64,000 nucleotides of DNA from a bacterium. Lineage in GTDB: Bacteria > Eisenbacteria > RBG-16-71-46 > CAIMUX01. This document shows, in pieces, positions 33,110 through 42,076 of the stretch (position 1 is its first letter; each line of letters opens with the position of its first letter). The stretch spans positions 124,001-188,000 of the forward strand of contig JAUIHP010000006.1 in the NCBI GenBank assembly GCA_030431975.1. Reading direction: 5' to 3'. The notes below the pieces were generated by a model. It did no database searches. It was given only the letters and a program-made list of their open reading frames with translations, and had not been told where the DNA came from. A program made the translations under genes and the position numbers.

Positions 33110-35196
33110 GGGAGGCTCTCTCCTTCTTCGATGAACCCGTCGTCCTTGTCGTCACGGACCGCGTGACGAAGACGACTCAGAAAGACCCGGACGTCCCGGA
33201 TCCCGCCGGTCGTCAACCACACGACCACGACGACGGAAAGAACGACGTCGATCCAAACCCGAACGTGCCAGTACTGGATCCAAAACCCGTTTGCCCAAGC
33301 CCAGCTGCCTTCGTCCGAGCCCTTGCTCAGAAAATAGGTCGTTCCGATCGCGAAGACGATCACCCAGCCAATGTTCCAAGCGTAGGTCAGGATGTAGAGA
33401 ATGCGGTCTCCGCGACTGAACTCCTTGCCCATGGCGAGAACGCGCCAGCCGCGTGACGGCAATTCTTCGGCTCCCGCTCCGGAACCCAATCCGTCGGCGC
33501 CTTCGGCGTCCTCGACGTCTTCCGGATCCGCATACCGGCCCCGATGAAGCAGCCGGTCGAGGTCGAAGCTTTCGCGATGCCGGATCCAACCGAGAAACGA
33601 ACCCACAATGTAGGCGATGGAACAGACCCACATCGCATAGCCCCAGAGAACCTGGCCGTTCGGAAGATTGGCCACGACCCACTCGGCCCAACGGATCGGC
33701 TGGTCCGGACCGGCGAAGTCGGCCAGCCCCCAGAAGGCGCGCCCGGTTTCTTCGAAGGATCGACGCGCCTGTTCGAGGATGAAACCTCCGAGCGTCAGCG
33801 TGACTCCCGAAACGCCGGCGAACCACGCGCCGGTGGTATTGCCCCATCGCGTGTAAAGCCCGCCGATGATGACCGAACCCGACCATCCCGCAAAGATGGC
33901 GCCGGTCAACGCGAAGAAGAGGAGGATGGCCTGACTCTGCTTGTAGAGCAGGCTGAAGAGAAAGATGAAGACAGCGACCCCGACGACGGCGAGGCGAAGG
34001 AACCGAATGTGAGCTGCCGGAGACAGCGGCGTCTTTCGGAAGGGCAGGACGACGTCCTGCACGAAGATGCTGCTCCAGGAATGCAGATACGTGTTGTGAG
34101 TGCTGACGAACGCTCCCAGCATGAGAGCCGCGAATGCACCCATCAACCCTGCGGGAAGAAGCCGGGCCAGAACGATGGGCGCGCGCATCTGGTTGCGGAC
34201 CGCCTCGTTCTCGATCGCGCTCAACGACTGCTCGACCCCGAGTCGGAAGTCCAGCCACTCCGGATGGTGCATGACCGTAAAGACGAGGATGGGGATCAAT
34301 CCCATGAACAGATCCATGGGTCGTCCGCGCCAAAGTCCCAGAACCAGCCCCATCTTCGCTTCGTGTGCTGACTTTGCGCTGACGCGATAGGCCTGCGTAC
34401 CCTGCCACGACATGGCTCCGTAGAACATCCCGATGAGCCCGATCAAGAAGTAGACGAAGTTGAAGTCCGCGACGTAGCCGGTGTCGAACGGGTTGATCTT
34501 GCTGTGGCCCGGAGGAACCTCGATGAGTACATCCACAACCTGTGGCCAACCGATGACCATGAGTAGGTAGACGCCGAGGATGACGAAGACCAGGTTCGCA
34601 AAAGCGCCCTGAATGAAGTCCGTGATCATGACGGCGATCTGACCGCCCGCGAGCACGAAATAAACTGCGGTCCCCAACAGAATGAACATGACGAGCGAGA
34701 AGGACGGCACTTCCATCCCGAGGATGCTCAGATTCTGCGGCAGCCCCATGAAGTAGATGAAGAAACGTGCACCGACGGCCGGAAAGATCCCGAAGTTGAT
34801 CAGTCCGGAGAGGAAGGCAACGGTCCCTGCGAAGATGCGGAACCGACGGCTGTAGCGACGCTCGAAGAACTCCGCAAGAGTCAGTGCTCTTGTTTGGCGA
34901 AACCGGTAGTCGACCCACCCAATGACTGCAACCAACATCTGAAAGAACGCCATCGAGAGGCCCCACCACCCAAGCGCGAAGCCGGACTCATAGCCCGCTT
35001 CCAGATTGGCGACGACGGTGATCGCTCCCAACCCGGCGATTCCGGCAGAGATGGTGATGAGGTAACGGCCGGCATGACGACCTGCAGCGAGGTAGTCGAC
35101 GACGCTCTTCATGTGTGTCTTGGTGAGGAGGACCGCTCCGAAGATGGCCGCGTACATCGCGATGAAGATGAGCCAGTCGAGAGGGCCTAGATTCAT
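33106..35196 (-). CDS. Sodium/solute symporter (SSS family)
   Basis: A 696-residue polytopic inner-membrane transporter of the sodium:solute symporter family (SSF). About 14 hydrophobic helices are visible. Family features are the N-terminal LDWLIFIAMYAAIFGAVL, the DYLAAGRHAGRYLITISAGI stretch with its conserved 'AGR..G', YESGFALGWWGLSMAF, GGQIAVMITDFIQGAF (the 'G...V..TD..Q' motif), and MSWQGTQAYRVSAKS. The C-terminal extension holds further helices and an acidic Asp/Glu/Gly-rich loop (about 575-600). Family members import sugars, amino acids, vitamins or inositol with Na+. Here the gene heads a coupled operon with GH130, GH38 and HAD genes, so a mannose-containing sugar is the likely cargo (inference). 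The ribosome site is weak. Confidence 0.9.
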   Translation of the reverse strand: MNLGPLDWLIFIAMYAAIFGAVLLTKTHMKSVVDYLAAGRHAGRYLITISAGIAGLGAITVVANLEAGYESGFALGWWGLSMAFFQMLVAVIGWVDYRFRQTRALTLAEFFERRYSRRFRIFAGTVAFLSGLINFGIFPAVGARFFIYFMGLPQNLSILGMEVPSFSLVMFILLGTAVYFVLAGGQIAVMITDFIQGAFANLVFVILGVYLLMVIGWPQVVDVLIEVPPGHSKINPFDTGYVADFNFVYFLIGLIGMFYGAMSWQGTQAYRVSAKSAHEAKMGLVLGLWRGRPMDLFMGLIPILVFTVMHHPEWLDFRLGVEQSLSAIENEAVRNQMRAPIVLARLLPAGLMGAFAALMLGAFVSTHNTYLHSWSSIFVQDVVLPFRKTPLSPAAHIRFLRLAVVGVAVFIFLFSLLYKQSQAILLFFALTGAIFAGWSGSVIIGGLYTRWGNTTGAWFAGVSGVTLTLGGFILEQARRSFEETGRAFWGLADFAGPDQPIRWAEWVVANLPNGQVLWGYAMWVCSIAYIVGSFLGWIRHRESFDLDRLLHRGRYADPEDVEDAEGADGLGSGAGAEELPSRGWRVLAMGKEFSRGDRILYILTYAWNIGWVIVFAIGTTYFLSKGSDEGSWAWANGFWIQYWHVRVWIDVVLSVVVVVWLTTGGIRDVRVFLSRLRHAVRDDKDDGFIEEGESLP

Positions 35197-35288
35197 GAAA
35201 GCATCTCTGGGGCACGACGAAGGAGATGGTCGAAGTCAGACTTCGACAGGACACTACGCGCTCCAGAGAATAGCAGATGTGGAAGAGG

Positions 35289-35804
35289 TTAGTCCTCGTT
35301 CCCCGAGTCCTTGCCGTAGTTGCTGGCCAAGCCGAGGAACTTGCCATTCGACGCGCGCACCAAATCGTCTTCGGCGGTGGCGGAGGTCAAAGAGGACGCC
35401 GTCGCTCCATCCTCACCAGGACTGTAGAGTTCGAAGTCCGTGTTGATCGGGTTGCCCCCGCCATCCGTGCGCGGACCTCCGGTGGGGTTGTCTACCTTGA
35501 CGTAGATGTAGAGATTGCCCCACGGATCCTTTCGACCGTCAAACCCCACTTCGGCAAGGCTGGTCGGGTAGTCACTGTAGCGATACTCGTGACCCTCGAT
35601 CGCAATCGAGATCGCTCCCAGGTCCGAGATAGCCTGGACGACACGAGCTTTGGAGATCGCGTTGGAATAGGCAAACGCGCCCGCCGCGGAGAGCACGCCC
35701 AGAATCGTGACGATGATGGCGAGCTCGACGACTCCATATCCGCTTCGCGAGTCCGGAAACGGGATCGATATCGGACTAGGCTGCAGCCTGAGTTTCGTAT
35801 CCAT
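35289..35804 (-). CDS. Type II secretion-like pseudopilin (GspG-like)
   Basis: A 171-residue class III pseudopilin. Start ATG at 35804 has GGAG seven bases upstream. A 22-residue leader ends SRSG, followed by YGVVELAIIVTILGVLSAAG: processing would be after G22 with Glu at +5, as required for prepilin peptidase. The C-terminal part contains DPWGNLYIYVKV and NTDFELYSPGEDG, the typical major-pseudopilin GspG 'DPWG..Y......F.L.S.G.DG' pattern (the calcium-binding loop in GspG). No other gsp genes are in this window, so it is an orphan or joins a machine encoded elsewhere. Its first codons overlap the end of the HAMP-protein gene by 29 bases. Confidence 0.87.
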   Translation of the reverse strand: MDTKLRLQPSPISIPFPDSRSGYGVVELAIIVTILGVLSAAGAFAYSNAISKARVVQAISDLGAISIAIEGHEYRYSDYPTSLAEVGFDGRKDPWGNLYIYVKVDNPTGGPRTDGGGNPINTDFELYSPGEDGATASSLTSATAEDDLVRASNGKFLGLASNYGKDSGNED

Positions 35805-36570
35805 CGTCTTCTCCGCGCGGCGCTTCGGTTTCGGCGTCGCCTCGACTCTCGGCGTTGTCGCTTTGCTCGGCACGGTCGGTACTGACGGTGCCGGCGACAC
35901 CGTCAGAGCGCTCAGCACGGTCGGTGTCGATGTTGCGGTCGCCAGCATCGGCTCTCGTAGCACCGACGAGCACCTTCATGCGAGACAGAGTCTCGCGGAC
36001 TCGAGCCGATCCGAGTTCGTCACCCGAACCGTCATTGGAAACCTGGAGTTGCTCGACCAGCCGTAGAAGCTCCTGGTCCCGCTGATCCAGGGCGGCCCGC
36101 TGAGCTCTGGCGTCATCGAGGGCCACATTGACTTCGTCGCAGAAGTCCAGAAGCAGATCCCCTTCCCGTAGCTGGATGCGCTGCGGAATCTCTCCGGTAC
36201 GCCACTCGCGGAGGGCCTTGCGGAATCGATGGAGCGGGCCGGCGATCTTGTGGGAAAGACGAATGGAATCCGCGGCCACCAGAATCACGACCAGTACCGC
36301 CGTCGTCCAGAAACTAGCGTGCAGATGGAGCAGGTGAGCCGCCGCCCGCACTGCCTGCTCGGACTGAACGTCGTTGTTGATCACCACGGCGATGGACGGG
36401 GTAAAGAGGACGAACGCGACAGCGAGGACGACGATGAGAATGTGTCGAAAGGAGTAGAGGAGCAGCTTCGATTGAAGCCTTTGATCGACGACAAACTGCT
36501 TCCGCTTGCGAAACGCAGTCAACCAATTCGAGCGTTGTTGCTGGGAAGCGCCGCCACCGTTCTCTTCCAT
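35776..36570 (-). CDS. HAMP-domain two-helix membrane protein
   Basis: A 264-residue inner-membrane protein. ATG at 36570 is preceded by GGAGGGG. Two transmembrane helices (about 43-62 and 86-103) flank a short periplasmic segment. Immediately after helix 2 comes SHKIAGPLHRFRKALREWRTGEIPQRIQLREGDLLLDFCDE, the P...G.I-type HAMP linker (about 105-150), then a coiled coil (about 150-175). The tail from about 200 is low-complexity and acidic, with the repeated TDRAE(R/Q)SD. There is no kinase, cyclase or methyl-accepting domain, so it is a signal-relay or scaffolding protein rather than a full receptor. Proteins of this type are found next to type IV pilin-like genes in deltaproteobacteria-like genomes, as here with the pseudopilin. 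Confidence 0.78.
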   Translation of the reverse strand: MEENGGGASQQQRSNWLTAFRKRKQFVVDQRLQSKLLLYSFRHILIVVLAVAFVLFTPSIAVVINNDVQSEQAVRAAAHLLHLHASFWTTAVLVVILVAADSIRLSHKIAGPLHRFRKALREWRTGEIPQRIQLREGDLLLDFCDEVNVALDDARAQRAALDQRDQELLRLVEQLQVSNDGSGDELGSARVRETLSRMKVLVGATRADAGDRNIDTDRAERSDGVAGTVSTDRAEQSDNAESRGDAETEAPRGEDDGYETQAAA

Positions 36571-36781
36571 AGCCCCTCCATCTTCGGGGAAAACTCAATG
36601 CAAGAACTCGAAACAATGCGGCGCGTTCCTGGAGAGTTATCGGGATAGAAAACGGCGATCTCAACCGGTTCGGCGAGACGGAGATCCCTCAACCGGGTTC
36701 AGGGGGCTCGTCACCGCCCAAACCTGGCGGGCATCGGGCGGATCGAATCCCCAATTGGCGCACGGCCTCCGCCGACAGGAA

Positions 36782-38311
36782 TCATCGCACCACCGCAAAC
36801 GAACGCGAAGAGTTCCGTCCAGCCCCGGTCGCCCGCCAGAAGTACCGCCCCGGAACGAGGTCCGACGCGTCCAGTCGAAGCAGATGTTCTCCGGGGAGAT
36901 ACCGCCTGTCTGCGACCCGAGCCACGATACGTCCGGCCGTGTCGACGACGTCCAACCGGATCCGTTGTGACGTCGCGACAAGAAGCTGCAACGCCGCTTC
37001 CTGCGACACCGGGTTCGGCGCCGTCCGATACAGTCGAAAGCTCGGTTCGCTCAAGCCACCCTGATCGCTCTCCGGGGTTGTCGGAGGTGTCGATGCCGGA
37101 TCGACGACGCCCTGGAACAGATAGTCCGTTCGCTGAAACCCGGTCAGGTAGAGATCGATCAGTCCGTCCCCCGTGAAATCAGCTGCCTCGACGTCGATCC
37201 CGTTTCCGGTCGGAAGCGTCTGAAAGAAGTCGGGCGTCGCATCTGTAAACACACCCGTCCCGTCGTTCTCGAAGATCTGATAGGTGCCGTCGAAGGCTTG
37301 TGCCGTCACGATGTCCAAGTCGCCGTCGCAGTCGATGTCGACGAAGTCACCGTCGACGGTGTTCTGCTGAATCGCGGGAAGATTGGCCGCGCTTACGTCG
37401 CTGAACACGCCCGTTCCGTCGTTGACCAGAAGGCGATTGAGCGAAGGGGCTCCCTGACCGAAGGTGACGTTGGCCAGAAACAGATCGAGATCTCCGTCGC
37501 CGTCGATGTCTCCGAGGTCCGCCTCACGCGTCTCCTCCCCGCTGCCGGGAAGAGGTAGCCGGCCGACTGTCGCGTCTGTAAACACGCCTGTCCCGTCGTT
37601 GAGGAGAAGTCGATTGCCGTTCTCGTTGCCTTCGACGATGTCACCATCCCCATCACCGTCGACATCGCCCCACTCCAGATCCTGGGTCACGTTGAGATTG
37701 ACGGGCAGGCGCGCTGCGGTCTCGTTCGTGAACTGGGCATTGCCGTCGTTGATCAGAACCACGTTCTGCCCGGCGTTACCGATAACGATGTCCGGAAACG
37801 AGTCCGCGTTGATGAAGGTGACGAGTACCGCATTCGAAGTCCCGGTCACTGGAATGCGGTCACCGGCGTCGGTAAAGACGCCCGTACCGTCATTGAGATA
37901 GAACTCGTTCGTCTGATCGTCTTCCGAGACAAAAATGATGTCGAGATCACCGTCGCCGTCGAAGTCGGCGATACCCACGTCTTCTGAGTCATGAAACGGT
38001 TGAGCGATCCGCGCCGCCGATTCATTCGTGAAGACGCCGTTGCCGTCGTTGATCAGGATGACGTTGGGCCGAAACTCGCTTGCGATGACCAGGTCGAGAT
38101 CCTGATCTCCATCGATGTCGGCCGGCTTCGCGTCCATGCTGTTGTTGCCCAGAGTTCCGAGCGGAAGATTCGTCGCACTGACGTCCTGGTAGGTGATCGG
38201 CTGCTGTGCGGCATCCGCTGCCGTGGGGACGATCGAACCGACAGCGAGCACAACCGAAACGGAAACGAACATGTGAGCGGAAACGTGGTGAGAGTGGGTC
38301 GAACGGGTCAC
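36782..38311 (-). CDS. FG-GAP/VCBS repeat secreted protein
   Basis: A 509-residue exported protein. GTG at 38311 has GGAAGGAG spaced eight bases and gives a signal peptide (VSVSVVLAVGSIVPTAADA). It has about six FG-GAP/VCBS calcium-binding blades with loops DIDGDQDLDLV, DFDGDGDLDII, DVDGDGDGDIV, DIDGDGDLDLF, DIDCDGDLDIV and DFTGDGLIDLY, each followed by a 'LLNDGTGVFTD' strand. This is a beta-propeller of the integrin-alpha/ASPIC-like type. The C-terminus (RLYRTAPNPVSQEAALQLLV, DVVDTAGRIVARV, LDASDLVPGRYFWRATG) is a FlgD/type IX-like sorting domain. It probably acts on the surface in binding; no catalytic residues seen. Starts 86 bases after the Reeler-protein gene. Confidence 0.88.
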   Translation of the reverse strand: MTRSTHSHHVSAHMFVSVSVVLAVGSIVPTAADAAQQPITYQDVSATNLPLGTLGNNSMDAKPADIDGDQDLDLVIASEFRPNVILINDGNGVFTNESAARIAQPFHDSEDVGIADFDGDGDLDIIFVSEDDQTNEFYLNDGTGVFTDAGDRIPVTGTSNAVLVTFINADSFPDIVIGNAGQNVVLINDGNAQFTNETAARLPVNLNVTQDLEWGDVDGDGDGDIVEGNENGNRLLLNDGTGVFTDATVGRLPLPGSGEETREADLGDIDGDGDLDLFLANVTFGQGAPSLNRLLVNDGTGVFSDVSAANLPAIQQNTVDGDFVDIDCDGDLDIVTAQAFDGTYQIFENDGTGVFTDATPDFFQTLPTGNGIDVEAADFTGDGLIDLYLTGFQRTDYLFQGVVDPASTPPTTPESDQGGLSEPSFRLYRTAPNPVSQEAALQLLVATSQRIRLDVVDTAGRIVARVADRRYLPGEHLLRLDASDLVPGRYFWRATGAGRNSSRSFAVVR

Positions 38312-38397
38312 GAAGTACTCCTTCCAGGTGCGCCGGCAGGCAGACAGACCGTGGAAGGAGTATACGTGCGGGCAACTCCGATGTTGCGCGGAGCGGT

Positions 38398-39216
38398 TTA
38401 GTTTCCGCCGTTTCCGATCCGCAGGATCTTGCCGAACGCCGGGACCGAGCCCGTGTCGAGTCGCACGAAGTAGGCGCCCGCCGGCACCTTGTCTCCTCGG
38501 TCGTCCCGGCCATCCCAGGAGATCGAATGGGATCCCGCCGCCTTCCAACCCTGCTCGACGGTCCGAAGGGTCTTACCCAGAACATCGAGAACTCGCACTC
38601 GAACATCCGCACCCTCGTCCAGAGCGAAGCGGATCGACGTGTCATCGACGAACGGATTCGGAGCGGCGGTGATCGTCGCCGCCTTCAAGCTGGCCAGAGG
38701 CGCATCGACATCACTCGGCACGGGCATGACCGTCAACGGTGTGACCAGCCAGTACTCGAATCGGCTCTTGATGGCCAACCCCGCGAACGTGACCGGCTCT
38801 TCGGTGTCGGGAGCGATCCAGTCAAAGATGATGTCGTTCTTGACCGTTGAGTTGATGTGGGTGACGGACGTCCCCTCGGGATCACACATTCCCAGTTTGG
38901 CCAACGCCGGCAGGTTGGTGAAAGACCCGACGTAAGTTCCCGGCTCGTCGCCGACGAAGGCGTAGAAGAGAAAGCCGATAAAGTCCTCATTCGGATTCGA
39001 GAACGTGATTTCCAGGGTCTGCCCGGGCGTGAAGGTCGGCGAAGAGGAACTGACGACCATGTCGTTTCCGATGCTGTTCCCCATACAGGCCGATGGCGGA
39101 ATGCAGCAACAAGGGGCCCCGGAACTGTTCGCATTCACCGCCGAGGGGGACAGCGAGACGACCGGAGCACAGGCCAGGAAGGCGACAAGAAACGAACGGG
39201 AGAGAGAGCGCAACAT
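38398..39216 (-). CDS. Reeler-domain secreted protein with FlgD-like C-terminus
   Basis: A 272-residue exported protein. ATG at 39216 follows GGAGG. The signal peptide ends near NANSSG. A Cys-containing short segment (PCCCIPPSACMG) is followed by a domain with NPNEDFIGFLFYAFVGDEPGTYVGSFTN and VTHINSTVKNDIIFDWIAP, the Reeler/Reelin-like pattern of a F.PG...I and FIGFL..A. The second half (PNPFVDDTSIRFALDEGADV, VRVLDVLGKTLRTVEQ, WDGRDDRGDKVPAGAYFVRL) is a clear FlgD-like Ig domain. The role is probably surface binding; Reeler domains are known mainly in animal matrix and defence proteins, so a bacterial function is not established. Same strand as the FG-GAP gene, 86 bases upstream of it. Confidence 0.82.
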   Translation of the reverse strand: MLRSLSRSFLVAFLACAPVVSLSPSAVNANSSGAPCCCIPPSACMGNSIGNDMVVSSSSPTFTPGQTLEITFSNPNEDFIGFLFYAFVGDEPGTYVGSFTNLPALAKLGMCDPEGTSVTHINSTVKNDIIFDWIAPDTEEPVTFAGLAIKSRFEYWLVTPLTVMPVPSDVDAPLASLKAATITAAPNPFVDDTSIRFALDEGADVRVRVLDVLGKTLRTVEQGWKAAGSHSISWDGRDDRGDKVPAGAYFVRLDTGSVPAFGKILRIGNGGN

Positions 39217-39529
39217 GGATCCTCCACAGGTGTGGTTCTGACAGCTCAGGAAAACGGAAGTGAGGCCGGCAATGAGGCATACGCTGTCGGCGCCACGGAG
39301 ACCACCCGACGTTCCGTCCCCGCCTCACGCGCCTGTAGTCGCGTGACTGAGGACGTTGATACGAGGAACGGCGCAGCTACGGCAAGGAAGCGAAAAATGG
39401 TATCATTGTCCCGCTCAGAAAACGCCGGGAACCTGGCCCTGCCAAGACTGCGGCTTCGCCACGGATTCCCGGAGACAGCCATACCCTGCGTCCAGGGTGC
39501 TTGCGGTAAAGGGGAGAGTACCGGGAGCC
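39217..39529. other. Divergent intergenic region between Reeler protein and polytopic membrane protein
   Basis: About 310 bases with outward-reading genes on both sides. It must hold both promoters, but I find no convincing -35/-10 pair, operator or coding frame. The last bases (GGGAGCC before 39530) are the ribosome site of the downstream gene. Confidence 0.45.
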
Positions 39530-41023
39530 ATGCGGGACAAGTGGTGGATCTTTGCGCTCGTGCTTGCCGGCGCCGCGACCGCGGCGCGTGCCTATCGCGT
39601 GCCGAACGACTGGGCCGAGGCCCACTGGCTGATCGGATACCAGTCCGGCTTCATCAAGCGCGGGCTCGTTGGGACTCTGCTTCAACCTTTCCTGCGGCGG
39701 CTGGAGTCTCCGGCGGCGGCCGAGTCCGTCATCCAGACCTGCGCCCTGATCGTTTCCGTACTGCTCGCCGTCACGCTACTGTGGTGCTGCGTTCGGATCG
39801 TACGACAGGTACAGCGACCCGAAGCGCTTTGGGTGTGTCTGGTCTTTGTCACCAGCTCGTACTGGGTGATGGCCGCACATCTCAATGGATACTTCGATCA
39901 CATCCTGATCCTGCTCACGATCGCGGCGGCCGCTGCCGCCCTGAGAGGATGGTCCTGGCTCGGCGTGGGTCTGCTGACGGTCGGAGTTTTCGTTCACGAG
40001 ACGATCCTGCTTCTGGGATTGCCACTGTTTCTCTACGTTCGAATGATTCAGGGGATGGCTGTCAGAACGAGTCGAGCCGCGGGTACGGCGACAGCTCTCT
40101 CAGGTACGGCGACAGCTCTTTCAGGTACGCCGATGCTGTCCCCGTTGGTCGGAAGCGGCTCGTTCCCGGCCTCCGCGGGCGTCGCGCCGGATTGCCTGGC
40201 GCCGACGTCCTTGACGACACCGTTGTCGACTTCGCCGGCCTCGATGCTGACTTCACTTCTTACTTCGTTGGCTGCTTCCTTGTGGGCTCGCCTACCAACC
40301 ACGCTTCGGGCACTTCTGCCGGCGGTGTTTCCTCTGCTCGCGTTTGCCGGTATCGCTGCGTATCACGCCACTCTCGAGGACCCGAACGAACTCAAGATGG
40401 CGCTTCATCTTCATATTCGTGAGTTCACTTTTGTCGAAGGAGGGCGAAGCGCCTACGTACCCCACGACTTTCTGACCCCATTCGCCGACTTTCTGAGCAA
40501 GCAGAGCGGAAGTTTTGGTTCGCGGATCTCCGATCCTGGTTCCTGGCTGAGAACGGTTCCGACCGTCATCTGTCTGTTGACGTTTGCCGTCACTCTTCGG
40601 CGGACGTCCGCGCCGTCGCAACGAATCCCTACCTTGTCGATGGCCGTGTTGGCAGCGCTACCGTTGTCGCTGTTTCTCATCGCGTGGGACCTGAGCCGTA
40701 TCTGGACGTACCCCATCATTGTCGCGTTCCTACTCATGTGGGTTCGGGCCGAACTGGGGGCAAGGGCGCCCGAGAGCGGCACCGCCGGAGGGAACACACC
40801 TGACGAAGATGGTTCCTTTCGGGGACCGAGCCGAACTCACCGTGTTCTGATTTGGTCCACGGGAGCACTGGCGTCGGGAGCTCAGGTCCTAGGGTCGACG
40901 CCCTTGATGGATGGGGAAGTCGATCCAGCGAATGCTTGGGTGCGGTTTGTCCAAGTCGCCATCATTGTCGCGTCGGTTGTTGGACTCGCGACAACACGCC
41001 AACCGCAGCGAGAGACACGCTAA
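39530..41023 (+). CDS. Polytopic membrane protein, unknown function
   Basis: About 497 residues from ATG 39530 (ribosome site GGGAGCC), with around 9-10 hydrophobic segments. The N-terminus has WAEAHWLIGYQSGFIKRGLVG and a YFDHILILL region, reminiscent of membrane proteins acting on lipid-linked sugars in which acidic loop residues sit between helices; there is no firm family assignment. Between helices is a low-complexity loop with a 21-base in-frame duplication (40082-40102 and 40103-40123, coding GTATALS twice), suggesting a length-variable segment. A later extramembranous stretch FVEGGRSAYVPHDFLTPF precedes further helices. It ends just before the antitoxin-like gene. Confidence 0.75.
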   Translation: MRDKWWIFALVLAGAATAARAYRVPNDWAEAHWLIGYQSGFIKRGLVGTLLQPFLRRLESPAAAESVIQTCALIVSVLLAVTLLWCCVRIVRQVQRPEALWVCLVFVTSSYWVMAAHLNGYFDHILILLTIAAAAAALRGWSWLGVGLLTVGVFVHETILLLGLPLFLYVRMIQGMAVRTSRAAGTATALSGTATALSGTPMLSPLVGSGSFPASAGVAPDCLAPTSLTTPLSTSPASMLTSLLTSLAASLWARLPTTLRALLPAVFPLLAFAGIAAYHATLEDPNELKMALHLHIREFTFVEGGRSAYVPHDFLTPFADFLSKQSGSFGSRISDPGSWLRTVPTVICLLTFAVTLRRTSAPSQRIPTLSMAVLAALPLSLFLIAWDLSRIWTYPIIVAFLLMWVRAELGARAPESGTAGGNTPDEDGSFRGPSRTHRVLIWSTGALASGAQVLGSTPLMDGEVDPANAWVRFVQVAIIVASVVGLATTRQPQRETR

Positions 41024-41143
41024 GTCCCAATCCCTGCTGATGGTATGCTTTTCGCATACGCTGCCTGTAAGGGGGCGGCGAGTCGCCGGATGAGCCCCTT
41101 CGAGGGCAATCAGCTCACCAAAGCACCGGTTCAGGAGGTTCCG

Positions 41144-42076
41144 ATGTTCACTCATGAGTTGAGAATGAAGGGTCCTGGTGCCAAAGGGCTGGTCGTCGAT
41201 GCAACAATGCTTCGTGATGTGCTTGCCACCTTGATCGACGGAAGCCAGCGCGCTCTTAAGATTCGGACCCAGGGGCGGAGCACCGCGCGAGGTAAGGCGC
41301 CCCAATGGATTCTGAAAGCGTCGGACTTCAAGGTGCAGGTCCGGTCAGGCTCCACTGTGCTTGATATCGATGCTCCGACTTTGCTTGAGGCCGATCCGCA
41401 AGATTTCGGTCAAACGGACTCGTTTCCAGAACTCGACCCGAACCTGACCGGTCTCGACTACTTCATCGGCTCCATCAGCGCCGCACTCGATGGGCAGAGC
41501 CGCACCGACGCCTACGACATTGACTTCCTCAAGCTCCTTCAAGGACTGAGCTCGGTCTTCGAAAAGGGAATCGATTCCATCGACATTGCCGGCTGCAACC
41601 AACCCGACAAACCGGTCCGCATAGTCCCGACGTCGCTGGAAAGACTCGATCGCTTGATCCAGGAGATTCCCCAGCCCCAACGTGTCCGTGTCGCAGGAAA
41701 GCTGGATACGATTCGACACACCGATCATACATTTACCTTGGTGCTGGAAACCGGAGAACGGCTCCGCGGGATCGCAGAGAAGTCCGACGACGCGACCCTG
41801 GCAAGACTGTGGTCCTCTCCAGTTCTAGTCTCTGGAACCGCCCATTTCGGCTCTTCGGGAAGGCCCCTTCGGATCGAGGCAGACTCAATCCAACCGGCGA
41901 CACCAGAGGACAAGCAGCTATGGTCTGACTTCCCCCAGCCTGGCTCGCGGCGTCTCGCCCCTGCAGAGCTCCGTCAACCCCAAGGCCCAAAGACAGGGCT
42001 CAACGCAATCATCGGGAAGTGGCCGGGCGACGAAACGGATGATGAGGTCGCAGCTTCCCTTGAGCAGATGTCATGA
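41144..42076 (+). CDS. Antitoxin-like protein paired with a PIN-domain gene
   Basis: A 310-residue protein. ATG 41144 has CAGGAGG with good spacing; the frame is open upstream without a better start. The N-terminal half is alpha/beta and unrecognised (VVDATMLRDVLATLIDGSQ). A middle segment with RVRVAGKLDTIRHTDHTFTL and the following LVLETGERLRGIAEKSDD looks like an OB- or beta-barrel fold. The C-terminus GLNAIIGKWPGDETDDEVAA has the 'GKWPGDE.DEE' motif that I know from antitoxins standing next to VapC/PIN toxins. Its stop overlaps the ATG of the PIN gene (ATGA at 42073-42076). Large N-terminal extensions on such an antitoxin are unusual. Family membership is inferred only from motif and position. 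Confidence 0.7.
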   Translation: MFTHELRMKGPGAKGLVVDATMLRDVLATLIDGSQRALKIRTQGRSTARGKAPQWILKASDFKVQVRSGSTVLDIDAPTLLEADPQDFGQTDSFPELDPNLTGLDYFIGSISAALDGQSRTDAYDIDFLKLLQGLSSVFEKGIDSIDIAGCNQPDKPVRIVPTSLERLDRLIQEIPQPQRVRVAGKLDTIRHTDHTFTLVLETGERLRGIAEKSDDATLARLWSSPVLVSGTAHFGSSGRPLRIEADSIQPATPEDKQLWSDFPQPGSRRLAPAELRQPQGPKTGLNAIIGKWPGDETDDEVAASLEQMS

